Shown here: piece by piece, positions 1 to 10,700 of the stretch
How positions within the stretch are numbered: position 1 is the stretch's first letter
Layout: every line of letters begins with the position of its first letter
Assembly (NCBI RefSeq): GCF_004402045.1
Contig: NZ_SOMG01000001.1
Coordinates: forward strand, 36,525-100,524
Direction of reading: 5' to 3'
DNA: 64,000 bases
Origin: Lelliottia nimipressuralis
Lineage (GTDB): Bacteria; Pseudomonadota; Gammaproteobacteria; Enterobacterales; Enterobacteriaceae
Position numbers and translations under genes: made by a program
The notes under the pieces: model-generated
What the model was told of the DNA's origin: nothing
The model's input: the letters and a program-made list of their open reading frames with translations, nothing else
Database searches by the model: none

Positions 1-1077
1 GCCCGCCTTATTCACCAGGTAGTCCTGGCCGGTGCGGATAAACACCCGGTAATAGAACACCTCCGGCTTGGCTTCGTCCTGGATGGTATCCGGGGATATC
101 GTCTCGACCACGCCGTGCAGCCCGCCGTAAATGGCGTAATCGTAGGCGGTGATTTTGACCAGCGCCTCCTGGTTCGGATGGATAAAGGCGATGTCGCGCG
201 GCGACAGGCGGGTTTCAATCAGCAGGTGATCGTCCACCGGGACAATTTCCATCAGCTCGCCGTTGGGTGGGATCACGCCGCCGATGGTGGTGACCTTGAT
301 GTTTTTCACGATCCCACGCACCGGGGATTTTACCGTCAGACGGGTGACGGAATCCTGGCGGCCTTTGAGGATGGCGGAGACCATATCCACCTCCGCGTTG
401 GCTTTGGAAAGCGCCTCGCGTGCCTGAACGTAATACTGTGAACGCACGTCGGTGAGCTTCAGCTCCAGGTCACTTTTCTGTCGCTGCAGGCGGAGGACCT
501 CCACGTGGCTGGCGGCGCCGGTTTTCACCAGCCGCTGGGTGATGGCCAGCTCTTTATTGGCGAGATCGAGCGCGGCGCGCAGCTCCCGCTGCGTATCCTC
601 CAGCTGCGCGCGGCGGGAGTTGTAGAGCCGCGTTTCGGCGGCGATCAGATCCGGCCACTGCGCCAGCGAAGGGGGGAACTTCAGCGGCAGATCGTTCACC
701 TCGGCATTCAGACGTGCGCTGGAGGCCAAAGACGCGCGGTAGCGCGCCGCGCTTTCGCCGACGTTCGACTCGGAACGCGTCGGATCGAGCCGCGCCAGCA
801 CCTGCCCGGCCTGCACCTGATCGCCCTCGTGGACGTTCAGCTCGGTGAGGATCCCGCCGTCCAGCGACTGTAACACCTGCTCGCGCGAGCTAGGAATCAC
901 CTTCCCGGAACCGGTTGATACCTCATCCAGCACGCCAAACCACGCCCAGACGCCCAGCACCACAAACATCAGCAGCGAGAAGATCACGATCCGTCGCGCG
1001 CCGGTGTAGCCGCTTTCGGAGTCGAGGGCGTTATCCAGATCGTCCATTGCGGCAACGTCACGCTGACTGATTTTCAT
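1..1077 (-). CDS. bapD: Type I secretion periplasmic adaptor (HlyD family), BapD-like; 3' end outside window
   Basis: Membrane fusion protein linking the inner-membrane ABC exporter to the outer-membrane TolC-like channel for adhesin export. The visible 359 codons read from an ATG at 1077 and stay open to the window edge, so the C-terminus is missing. The sequence shows a short cytoplasmic N-terminus, one hydrophobic segment (about residues 29-49), a biotinyl/lipoyl-like half (LDGGILTELNVHEGDQV), a long helical hairpin region and the returning beta-barrel part. It overlaps the upstream ABC gene by 20 bp, so translation is probably coupled. The symbol follows the Salmonella bapABCD order and is inferred from context; the family assignment is firm. 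Confidence 0.88.
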   Translation of the reverse strand, partial: MKISQRDVAAMDDLDNALDSESGYTGARRIVIFSLLMFVVLGVWAWFGVLDEVSTGSGKVIPSSREQVLQSLDGGILTELNVHEGDQVQAGQVLARLDPTRSESNVGESAARYRASLASSARLNAEVNDLPLKFPPSLAQWPDLIAAETRLYNSRRAQLEDTQRELRAALDLANKELAITQRLVKTGAASHVEVLRLQRQKSDLELKLTDVRSQYYVQAREALSKANAEVDMVSAILKGRQDSVTRLTVKSPVRGIVKNIKVTTIGGVIPPNGELMEIVPVDDHLLIETRLSPRDIAFIHPNQEALVKITAYDYAIYGGLHGVVETISPDTIQDEAKPEVFYYRVFIRTGQDYLVNKAG

Positions 1078-3253
1078 TTTTCCACTCCCGTCCGGTTGCT
1101 GCCTGCTGCTGCTGTTGCATGCGGCTGTTGTTCAGCGCCTGAGCTTTTGGCGCGTCCATCACCAGCATGCCCTCCTTGAGCACCACGACCCGTTCCACCA
1201 GTTCCAGCACCGGTACGCGGTGGGTGGCGACGATCAGGGTGCGGTGGCCGAGCCAGTCGCCCAGCCGCTGGATAAATTCCCGCTCGGTGTGCTCGTCCAG
1301 CGAGGCGGTGGGTTCATCCATCAGCACGATATTCGGATCGCGCAGGAGCATACGCGCCAGCAGAATCGACTGGCGCTGACCGCCTGAGAGCCCCACGCCG
1401 TTTTCCATGATCGGGTAGTCCAGCCCCTTGGGCAGCTTCTGCACGAAGCCCGCCGCGCCGGTCAGTTCCAGCGCTTCGAAAATCTCTTCGTCGGTGGCGC
1501 GCGGCATGCCGAGGGTGATGTTTTCGCGCAGGGTGCCGTAAAACAGCCGCGCGTTCTGAGTCATAAAGCCGACGTTGCGCCGGACGTCGGCGACGTCGAG
1601 GTGCGGCAGGCTGAAGCCGTCGAGCCGCAGTTCGCCGGCCGCCAGATCCATCCCGCCCGCCATGGCCTGCAGCAGGGTCGATTTCCCGGCGCCGTTGCGC
1701 CCGAGGATCGCCACTTTTTCGCCCGGCCTGATCTCCAGACGGTTAATGCGCAGCGCCATGCGCGGATCCTCCGGGTGATAGCGGAACTGCGCCTGTTCAA
1801 AAAGATAGTGCCCGCGCAGCACGTCCTGGCGAATTGGCGTCTCTTCGCGCTGGTTCTCGGTGGGAAGCTGCATGATGCTGTCCAGCCCCTCTTTTGCCGC
1901 TTTGACCTGCTGCCAGCGGGCCAGCACGCCGCACAGCGTCGCCATCGGGGCAATCATGCGGGAGGCCAGCATCGACGCGGCAACCACCGAACCGGTGGTC
2001 AGGGTGCCGTCGATCACCATCGGCGCGCCGACCACGATCACGGCGGCGTAAACCAGGCTCTGGATGGTCATCCCCCAGCTGATCAGGTTCTGCGTCAGTT
2101 CGCGGGTGCGCAGGCCGGATTCCGCGGTGATCTGGATATAGCTGTTCCACTGCTGCAAAAAGCGGTTTTCCGCCTGCATCAGCTTGATGTCCTCCAGCCC
2201 CTGCACGCTCTCCACCAGCACCGCGTTGCGCAGGGTCGATTCATGGGCTGACTGCTTCGCCAGCTCTGCCAGCTTCTTCTGCAGCAGCAGGCCGGGCAGA
2301 ACCATGATCACCGCCGCGACCGGCGCGATCCACGCCAGCTGCGGAGCGATGATCGCCAGCACCACCACGAACAGTAAAAAGAAGGGCAGGTCGACAATCG
2401 TCGAGATGGTGGACGAGGTCACCATCTCGCGGATCTGCTCCAGCTCGCGCAGCTGGGAAATAAAGCTGCCGGTGGAGCGGGGAATAGCGCTGTTGCGCAG
2501 CCGCAGGGCGTGGCCGAAGACGCGATCTGAAACGCGCATGTCCGAGCGTTTGCCCAGCAGATCCATAATGTGCCCGCGCGCCACGCGCAGCACGAAGCCA
2601 AACAGGGTGGCAATCAGCACCCCGATGGTCAGGACGTAAAGCGTCGGGTAAGACTGGGCGGGGATCACCCGGTCGTACACCTGCATGGAAAAGACGATCC
2701 CGGAGAGCGACAGCACGTTGATAAACAGCGCGGCGAGCATCACCCAGCTGTAGGGCCGCAGGTCGCGCATCACCAGCCGGTAGAGCCAGTCCGGGCGATA
2801 TTTTGAGATGTAGGCGTCCACGCGGCTGTCCTTCAGCGCGGCGAGAGGTCGCAGGGCAATAACGTGGCGGATGGCGGGCAGCATCGCTGTCATCGACAGC
2901 CGGTTGGTGTAGGTCTCATCGCCGAAAAAGCTGACCTCCAGCGTATCGTCTCCGTCGAAATGCTCGATCACGCCGACCCTGCCGTCGTCCATCGCCACCA
3001 CTACCGGCAAACGCCAGCTGTTGATCGCCTCCTGGCCGCCGGTAAGCAGCTGAAACGACAGCCCCGCCTCGCGTGCCAGCTGGGTGAGGGCGGGTACCAT
3101 CGGTTTGCCCTTCAGCCACGGCGCACCCGCCAGCAGCGCGCCGGGAGAGCAGGCGACGCGGTAGCGCGTGGCGACAAAGCCAAAGGCCTGTGCCCACTGG
3201 GCCAGGGCCTCATCCGTCATGTTTTCACCTTGCGGGATATCACGCTGCTTCAT
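1058..3253 (-). CDS. bapC: Type I secretion ABC exporter (LapB/HlyB type), BapC-like
   Basis: Inner-membrane ATP-driven exporter of 731 residues, the usual length for the family. Domains in order: an N-terminal C39-peptidase-like domain (about 12-150) with no recognisable catalytic cysteine, as in exporters of uncleaved adhesins; a six-helix ABC membrane domain (about 165-440); and an ATPase domain with Walker A (GRNGAGKST, near residue 517), signature LSGGQRQ (near 620), Walker B ending in MDEPTASLD and the H-loop ATHR. The ATG at 3253 overlaps the stop of the upstream TolC-like gene (ATGA), which supports coupling; an internal ATG at 3220 is an alternative start. It should export the giant adhesin encoded upstream. 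Confidence 0.92.
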   Translation of the reverse strand: MKQRDIPQGENMTDEALAQWAQAFGFVATRYRVACSPGALLAGAPWLKGKPMVPALTQLAREAGLSFQLLTGGQEAINSWRLPVVVAMDDGRVGVIEHFDGDDTLEVSFFGDETYTNRLSMTAMLPAIRHVIALRPLAALKDSRVDAYISKYRPDWLYRLVMRDLRPYSWVMLAALFINVLSLSGIVFSMQVYDRVIPAQSYPTLYVLTIGVLIATLFGFVLRVARGHIMDLLGKRSDMRVSDRVFGHALRLRNSAIPRSTGSFISQLRELEQIREMVTSSTISTIVDLPFFLLFVVVLAIIAPQLAWIAPVAAVIMVLPGLLLQKKLAELAKQSAHESTLRNAVLVESVQGLEDIKLMQAENRFLQQWNSYIQITAESGLRTRELTQNLISWGMTIQSLVYAAVIVVGAPMVIDGTLTTGSVVAASMLASRMIAPMATLCGVLARWQQVKAAKEGLDSIMQLPTENQREETPIRQDVLRGHYLFEQAQFRYHPEDPRMALRINRLEIRPGEKVAILGRNGAGKSTLLQAMAGGMDLAAGELRLDGFSLPHLDVADVRRNVGFMTQNARLFYGTLRENITLGMPRATDEEIFEALELTGAAGFVQKLPKGLDYPIMENGVGLSGGQRQSILLARMLLRDPNIVLMDEPTASLDEHTEREFIQRLGDWLGHRTLIVATHRVPVLELVERVVVLKEGMLVMDAPKAQALNNSRMQQQQQAATGREWKNENQSA

Positions 3254-4653
3254 GGCTGGATCTCCACGGTCTGGATGGTGCGGTTATCAAGGTCAAACGC
3301 ATGACGCAATTGTCCGGTGTTATATAAGCAGTTGAGCTGGAGCTGGTGCAGTTGACCAAGGGTCTGCTGCTGGGTGAAGCGCGCCTGGTAGACCTCCTGC
3401 TCGGCGTTGAGCACGTCGAGCAGCGGGCGCGAGCCGAGATCGAGATACTGCTGCTGGTACAGCTCGCGGGTGCGGGCGCTGAGCGCTTCCTGGCGGCCCT
3501 GAATTTGCAGCGTACTTTGCAGGCTCATCACCTGGCTGCGGGCTTCAAGCAGTTTCTGGCGGACATCAAGACGCGTGCGCTGAATGGTGGACTGCGCCGC
3601 TTCCACCGCGTGTCCGGCGGCGTTACGCCGGGCGGTGAGGCCGCCGCCCTGATAGAGCGGCATCTGCACTTTTACCCATGCGGAATACTGGGTGCGATCC
3701 CGCGTGTCGCTGCCCGCATAGCGATCGTTCATGTAGTGGCGCACCTCCGGCTCCAGCGAGACGGTTGGCGTCATCTGCGCGTCAGCGTAGTCGAGGTTAG
3801 CCTGCGCGACGTTAGCCTGCGCCCAGGCGGCGAGTACCGCGGGAACCAGACGGTCGTCCGGCTCGGCGATGTTGCAGCTCCGGCCCAGCTTTTGCGGGAA
3901 ATCATTGCTGATCGCGTTCAGGCTGTTCCAGCCGAGAAAGCTCATCAGCGTGGCGCGGGCGCTGTCCAGGCTGGCCTGGTACTGCATCAGCTGGGCGCGC
4001 GCGCCTTCGATACGGGCATCGGTTTGCACAACGTCAGAGAGCGAGGTGGCCCCTTCGTCATTACGCTGGCGGGTCAGCGTGCCGATGGAGGAGAGGGCCT
4101 CAAGCTGCTCTTTGGCGGTATCCACCATCTGCTGCCACGTTTGCACCTGCACCATGGCGATGGCGGTATCGTGGGCGATGGTGTCGATGCTCACCAGCAC
4201 GTTGGCCTGCTGCTGGGCAACGCCGGCGCTCTCGGCGCGCACCTGGCTTGCCACCTTGCCGAAATCGTAGAGCATTTGTGAGAGAGAAAGCACCAGCGAC
4301 GGCGTAAAGCCGTTCTGGTCGCCGTCGTGGGAGTAACCGTTGTCCACGCCGGCATTAATCTGCGGATAGTATTTTGATTTAGCGACGTCGACCTCTTCGC
4401 TCTGCTCGTAGAGTTTTCCCACCGCTTCGCTGATGGCCGGGTGCCAGGTGACGGCACGGTTGACGGCGTCGCCAAGCTGTAACGAACCGGGAGCGGCTTT
4501 GCCAGCCACCGGGGCCACACGGCCGTTGAGCGAGGGGAGTTCCTGCGTTTCGCGAAGCTGTCCGGTATTGATCGTTGCCGCCGGATTCGCGCACAGAGCG
4601 GGCACAGATATCAGGCAGCACGAGAGCCACCAGTAAGGCATCTTCATTCCCAT
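3250..4653 (-). CDS. bapB: TolC-family outer-membrane efflux protein of the adhesin secretion system, BapB-like
   Basis: A 467-residue outer-membrane/periplasmic channel for type I secretion. It has a signal peptide (hydrophobic core WWLSCCLISVPALCA) and the two tandem halves of TolC proteins, rich in alanine and glutamine coiled-coil helices, with a typical start of the first repeat (LQLGDAVNRAVTWHPAI). The gene lies 80 bp downstream of the adhesin gene, separated by a strong hairpin, and overlaps the ABC gene by 4 bp. Several in-frame ATGs sit close together (4653, 4647, 4641); the first is taken. TolC-like identity is clear. A role in exporting the neighbouring adhesin is inferred from operon order and from the known Salmonella SPI-9 arrangement. 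Confidence 0.9.
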   Translation of the reverse strand: MGMKMPYWWLSCCLISVPALCANPAATINTGQLRETQELPSLNGRVAPVAGKAAPGSLQLGDAVNRAVTWHPAISEAVGKLYEQSEEVDVAKSKYYPQINAGVDNGYSHDGDQNGFTPSLVLSLSQMLYDFGKVASQVRAESAGVAQQQANVLVSIDTIAHDTAIAMVQVQTWQQMVDTAKEQLEALSSIGTLTRQRNDEGATSLSDVVQTDARIEGARAQLMQYQASLDSARATLMSFLGWNSLNAISNDFPQKLGRSCNIAEPDDRLVPAVLAAWAQANVAQANLDYADAQMTPTVSLEPEVRHYMNDRYAGSDTRDRTQYSAWVKVQMPLYQGGGLTARRNAAGHAVEAAQSTIQRTRLDVRQKLLEARSQVMSLQSTLQIQGRQEALSARTRELYQQQYLDLGSRPLLDVLNAEQEVYQARFTQQQTLGQLHQLQLNCLYNTGQLRHAFDLDNRTIQTVEIQP

Positions 4654-4693
4654 GTCATGTCCCTAATAAAATAAGTACAGCTTTATTGTTATG

Positions 4694-4714
4694 CCCGGGC
4701 GCTGCGCGCCCGGG
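4694..4714 (-). terminator. Strong hairpin between bapA and the secretion genes
   Basis: A perfect 9-bp GC-only stem with a 3-base loop (CCCGGGCGC, TGC, GCGCCCGGG). On the minus strand it is followed by an A-rich, not T-rich, stretch, so it is not a canonical intrinsic terminator. It probably stabilises the bapA mRNA end or attenuates read-through into bapBCD. Confidence 0.6.
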
Positions 4715-4733
4715 TCAACTGTTGCAGGTGCTA

Positions 4734-7700
4734 TCAGGTAATGATGTGTTGCTGGTTAACAAGCTCGTCGTAGGTGGTCTGAACGCCATCAAGCGTAACG
4801 AGTGCAGTATTAGTGTAGGTGCCCCCTGCACCGTCACGGTCGATGGAGATCACGGTATTGCCATTACTATTAGTGACATGGAGATAATTTCCGAGCGTCG
4901 AGGCGCTACCGTTCCAGCCCACCAGCAGATCGCCGATGTCGATTTTGTCCCCCTGCGCCAGCGAGAAGCCGTTCCAGTGATCGCCCACGGTGCTGCTGAC
5001 GTTACCCGCCGTGGCATTCCCCACCGTACTGTTCAGCACCTGGTAAATCAGCGTATCGCCGTAGGCCGTGCCGGTGATGGCGTCGTTATGCTCCGAGCTG
5101 ATGAACTGCGGCGCCATATTGATGGTCAGCGTGGCGGTATCCGTGTTGCCGTTGGCATCGGTCAGGGTGTAGTTGAAGGTCTCCTTCGTGGTCATGGTTG
5201 AGAGCGATACCCCGCTGTTGAGGGTATAGGTGTAATGGCCGTCCGCGCCGATCGCCAGGATGCCGTAATGGCCGGTGATGTTCACCGTTGCGCTGCCGGT
5301 GTACGGATCCAGCGTGGTGGCCACGCCGTTGTAGTCGGTCACGCTCAGGCGGGTATCCACCGAGTGCAGCTGATCCAGCACGCCGCCAGAGTCTGTTCCG
5401 TCGAAGATATTGCCGTTAACGGTATGGCTGCCGGTGACGTCGAAATCACTCAGCGAGTAGGTGGTGCCGTTTACGCTCGGGGTAATGGTGATGTTCCCGA
5501 CGCTGAGCCCCGGTACGCTGCCTGTATAGCTCAGCGTATAGGTCCCGGCGTTGAGATCCAGCCCGGTCAGCGGGACGTCGATACTGCCGCCTACCAGAGG
5601 AATAAGTGCCAGAGAGCCACCGCTGAAGGAGCCTGAGCGCACAACATTGGTACCGTCGCTGATTGACCAGTTCACCGTGAGTCCGCCCAGCGCCAGCACC
5701 GAGGCCACGTCAAAGTGCAGCGACGCGTTATGCAACGCAGTGTTTGGATCCACCACGAAGGTCCCGTTCCCGTTGCCCTGGGTGGGCGAGAACAGCGCCG
5801 TCGTCCAACTGGCGGTACCCACGGTAGTATCCGAATAGGCAGACGTGTGGTGCACCGAGGTGAGGTCCATTGTGGTGCTGACATCGTTAACCGCATTCAT
5901 CGCCTGCGCGGTTGGGGTGATGTTAAGCGATGCCGTATCCTTCGAGCCGTCAGGCGCGGTAACGGTATAGACGAAGGTGTCCGGCGTGCTGATATGGTCC
6001 GCACCCACGCCGCTTCTCAGGGTATAGGTGTACTGACCGGACGAATTAATGGTCAGCGTGCCGTATTCCCCCTGAATGTCGGTTGTTCCACTGCTGTTGA
6101 CCGTCACGCCGTTCACTTCCGTGACCACGGTACCCGCCGGAACAGGGTCATTCGCCAGTACATCGCCCGTGGTCGCCTCGCTGATACTCGCCACGCTGTA
6201 GACATGATCCTGCAGGACGCTCAGCGTGTAGCCCGTCAGGACGGCGATCCCCGAGGCGGTATTGAGTAAGAACAGGTACTCCCCGGCAGGTAGGTTAAGC
6301 GTCAGCTGAGGCGAGGTGCCTCCCAGCAGCGGGGCGCGCAGCCAGCCCGACTCGACGCGGACCTGCTCGAAGGTCTGGGTCGCATTGTTGAACTTATAGA
6401 CGTACAGATCGAACACCGATGCCAGCGCCACGCCGCCCACGGAGGCCTGGATGGTCATGGTGCGGGTGGTGCCTTCCTCCACGTTATAGATAATGGGGTT
6501 GGTCATGTCGTCCAGCAGATTCAGCCCCAGCGTGTTGCCGAGATTAATGCCCACCAGAGTAAAGCCGCCCTGAGATGACGCACCGTTATTAATCTCGCTT
6601 ACGGTAGTGTCAAAGGTCAGCGAGGCCGTGTCGTCCACCGCCACAATACCGTTGACTACCGTACCGGCACCGAGCGACAGCACCAGGTTCGCCGACGCGC
6701 TCACGCCGTTGTGGGTGATGGTGTAGGTGAAGCTCTCCGTGCGGCCAATGATCGCGGCGCTGGTGTCGGTCAGGCTGTAGGTGTAGCTGCCGTCGCGGTT
6801 AATGGTCAGCGTACCGTACTGGCCCTGGATCACCGTGCCGTCGGCGTTCACGCTGGTGGTCACGCCCAGCGCGTTAGTGACCGCAGAGATAGTGGTTCCT
6901 GCTGGAGCGTTGTCGCTGCCGGCGGTCGGATCCGTATCCAGGATCACGTTGCCGTTGAGGCTGGTTTCACCTGTGACCGTACCCGGACCGGTCTCTTTCA
7001 CCGCCACATCAAGGCTGGTGTAGGAGCCGGTTGCAAGTAGGTTGGTGTTATAGCTGAGCACGCGATAGTCGCCGTCGGCCAGCCCGCTCAGGTTCAGCGA
7101 CACGCCGGTGGCGCCCAGCGTCAGCAGATCGGCAAACTGCGGTTGGCCGGTATCTACCACGGTGGTCCAGGCGCCGTTGACGTAATGCTGAACCACCAGC
7201 TCAAGGGTGTTGAGCAGGGAGAGCACCGCCCCCGTGGCGTTGGCATTCACTACGATATCGGCGCTGCCGCCGCTGACCACCGTGAAGTTCACCTGCGCGG
7301 TGTCATTTCCCAACAGCGTCAGGACGTTGCCCACGGCGCCGACCAGCAGGAAACCGTAATCGCTGTACTGGCTGTTGGTCACGGTCGCCGTGGTGCTGAG
7401 GTTCAGCTCTTCGACGTTATTGCTGGCGGAGAGCGGCACCACCGGCGCAAGGGCGGAGCCGGGCAGCGAGGTGTTGCCCGCGACGTCGGTGGCGGTGATC
7501 TGCAGCGTCTGGCCTTCGGTCTGCTTGTTGGTGAAGGTGTAGCTGTACGTACCGTTGCTGCCCGCGGTGGCAGTCACCGTCGAACCATCCGCAAGGCGAA
7601 TAGCGACGGTGCTGCCTGCTTCAGCATTCCCGGTCAGTACGCTACCGTCGGCATTAAAGGTCCCGGTAGGTGCCGTTGGGGCGGTCGTATCGACAATAAT

Positions 7701-10700
7701 CGTCGTTACGGCTGAAGCCACGCTGGTGTTGCCCGCCGCATCGGTGGCCGTGGCGGTGAAGTTATGCGTGCCTTCTGCCAGCGTGGTGCTGGTTTGCGGC
7801 AGGGTCCAGTTGCCGCTGGAATCGGCGGTGACCGTGCCCACCAGCGTAATGCCATCGTAAATCCGGACCGTGGCATTCGCTTCGGCGGTGCCGTTCAGCG
7901 TTGGACGCGTGTCGTTGGTCGGGTTCGTGCCGGTTATCGGTCCGGTAACGCTGCCGACATCATCAATCACTGAACTGATGACCGGTGCGCCCGGCGCGAG
8001 GGTATCGACGTTAATGACATACCCGGTGGTGGGCGCGCTGGCGTTGCCCACCGCATCGGTGGCGGTAAAGGTCAAATTGTGCGGACCGTTGCCCAGCGCC
8101 GGTGATGGCGTAAAGCTCCACGCCCCGCCGGTCGCCGTCACGCTGCCGATTTGCACGCCGTTATCAAAGATTTTCACCGTGGCCCCGGCTTCCGCCGTGC
8201 CGGTGAGAGTAGGCTGTGCGTCGTTGGTCACGCCGCCGTTGGCGATCGGCGTGGCGGCATTGCCCACGTCATCCACAATGCTGGTCAGTACCGGCAGCGC
8301 CGGCGGCGTGGTGTCGACAGTGAGGCTAAAGTTTGCCGACGACACGCTGGTGTTCCCTGCTGCATCCGTGGCCTGCGCGGTGAAGCTGTGCGGACCACTC
8401 GCCAGCGTGGTGGTGAGCAAGATACTCCAGCTCCCGCTGCCGTCCGCGGTGCCCGTTCCGACAAGCGTGGTTCCTTCATAGATCTTCACGGTGGCAAACG
8501 GTTCGCTGGTCCCGACAAGCCGCGGTAAGTTGTCGTCGGTTGTCTGCCCTGACGTGAGCGGGCCGGTAATGCTGCCCACGTCGTCTATTGCCTGGCTGAT
8601 GACCGGCGCGTTTGGCGCCGTGGTATCAACAACCAGGGTAAAGTTCGGCGAGGTCGGGCTGACGTTGCCCGCTGCATCGGTGACCGTGGCGGTCCAGGTA
8701 TGGCTGCCACTCGCCAGCGGCGTTGACGGCGTAAAGCTCCATGCGCCGCTGCCGTCCGCCTGAACGGTTCCTACAGGCTGCCCGTTTTCATACACGGTAA
8801 CCGTGGCGTTGGCCGTTGCGGTGCCGTTCAGCGTCGGGGTGGTGTCGTCGGTGCTCTGCCCGGAAGAGAGCGGGTTTTGAATGCTGCCCGCGTTGTCACC
8901 CGCAGTCGAAATGACGGGCGCTGACGGTGCGACCGTATCCACCGTCAGGTTAAACGGCGCAGTCGTGCTGCCAGTGTTGCCTGCCGGGTCGGTGGCGTTG
9001 AAGGTGATAGCGTGCGGCCCTTCGCCCAGATCGGTGCCCGGGGTGAAGGTCCAGCTGCCCAGGGCATTTACCACTGCAGTACCGATTTCGCTGCCGTCGA
9101 CAATGACATGTACCGTGGCACCTACGTCGCCCGTACCGTTGAAGGTCGGACGCGCGTCGTTAGTGGTGTTGCCCGACGTGAGCGTCCCGGTCACTGGACC
9201 GACATCGTCAATCACGCTGGTAACGACCGGCACTGCAGGGGCTGCGGTATCGACGGTAAAGGCGAAGACCGGCGAGTTAGCCGAGGCGTTGCCTGCCGCA
9301 TCCGTTGCATACGCGCGCAGGGAGTAGCTCCCGTCGCCCAGCGGCGTGGTTGGGATAAAGGACCAGTTCCCGCTTCCGTCAACGGTCGCAAGACCAATCT
9401 CCGTCCCGTTATTCATGATGTGGATAGTGCTGCCTGCCTGTCCGGTACCGCCGATCGTTGGGGTATTGTCGTTGGTCACCTGCCCGCTGGTGAGGTTGCC
9501 CATGACGCCGCCAGGGACGTTGTCATTCACCGTATCCAGGGTTGGAACCGTCGGTGCCGTCAGGTCAACTACTATGCTCCAGGCGTTTGACACCAGGCTG
9601 AGGTTGCCCTGCGGATCGGTCGCCTGCACGGTAAAGCTGTGCGGGCCTTCGCCGAGGGCGGTGTCAGGGGTAAACGTCCACGCGCCAGAGCTATCAGCCG
9701 TCACCACGGCAATCTGCGTGCCGCCGTCGAAAATGGTCACTACGCTGTTTGCGTCCGCTGTCCCTGAAAGGGTTGGCGTGGCGTCGTTGGTTGGGCCACC
9801 GCTGACGACCGTAGTGGCGGCATTACCCACATTATCCGTTACGCTGGTGATGACCGGCGTGGTGGAAATTGTATCTACAACAATAGTGAAGTCCGCTGAA
9901 GGACCGCTCTGATTCCCCGCCGGATCGGTCTCGCGGATGGTCAGGACATTATTGCCTTCCGCCAGGGCGGACGTTGTGTAGCTCCAGTTACCGGTATTGC
10001 CAACGACCACGCTGCCCAGCAGCGTCCCGTTGCTGTAGACGGAAATGGTATCGCCCACCGCGCCGGTGCCGGTAAGGGTCGGCTGGTTGTCGTTGGTGGT
10101 CTGGCCGCTGGTCAGCGGACCGGTACCGGGGCCGACGTCGTCAATCACCGCACCAATGGACGGCGTGCCAGGTGCAGTGAGGTCGACGGTGACGCTGGCG
10201 GCCGGAGAGCGGCCGCTGGTCTGGCTATTGAGGGTCGCGGTGACCTCAAAGGTGTGCAGCCCTTCGCCAAGGGCGGCTGGCGTATAACTCCAGTTGCCAC
10301 TGCCGTCGGCGGTGACCGTCGACACGGGCGTCACGCCACCGTCCTGATAGATGGTGATCAGGCTTCCCGCCTGAGCCGTGCCGGTGAGGGTAGGGGTGGT
10401 GTCGTTGGTGGTTTTGTCTTTCACATCGCCGGTGATCGGAGCGACGTCATCAACGATCGCCGTGATAACGGGCACCTGCGGCAGGTCGAGCGGTGAATCG
10501 GTAACGTTAAACGTCGCGCCAGGGCTGGTATTGCCTGCGGCATCGGTGGCGGTCACGGTCAGCGTGGTCGGATCCAGCTGCGCCGGACTCAGCGCAATAG
10601 AGAAACTGCCGTCGCTGGCGACAACGCCGGTACCAATGACGACGCTAACGTCTTTCACGGTAATGGTACTTCCTGCCTCGGCGGTACCGGTCAGCGGTGT

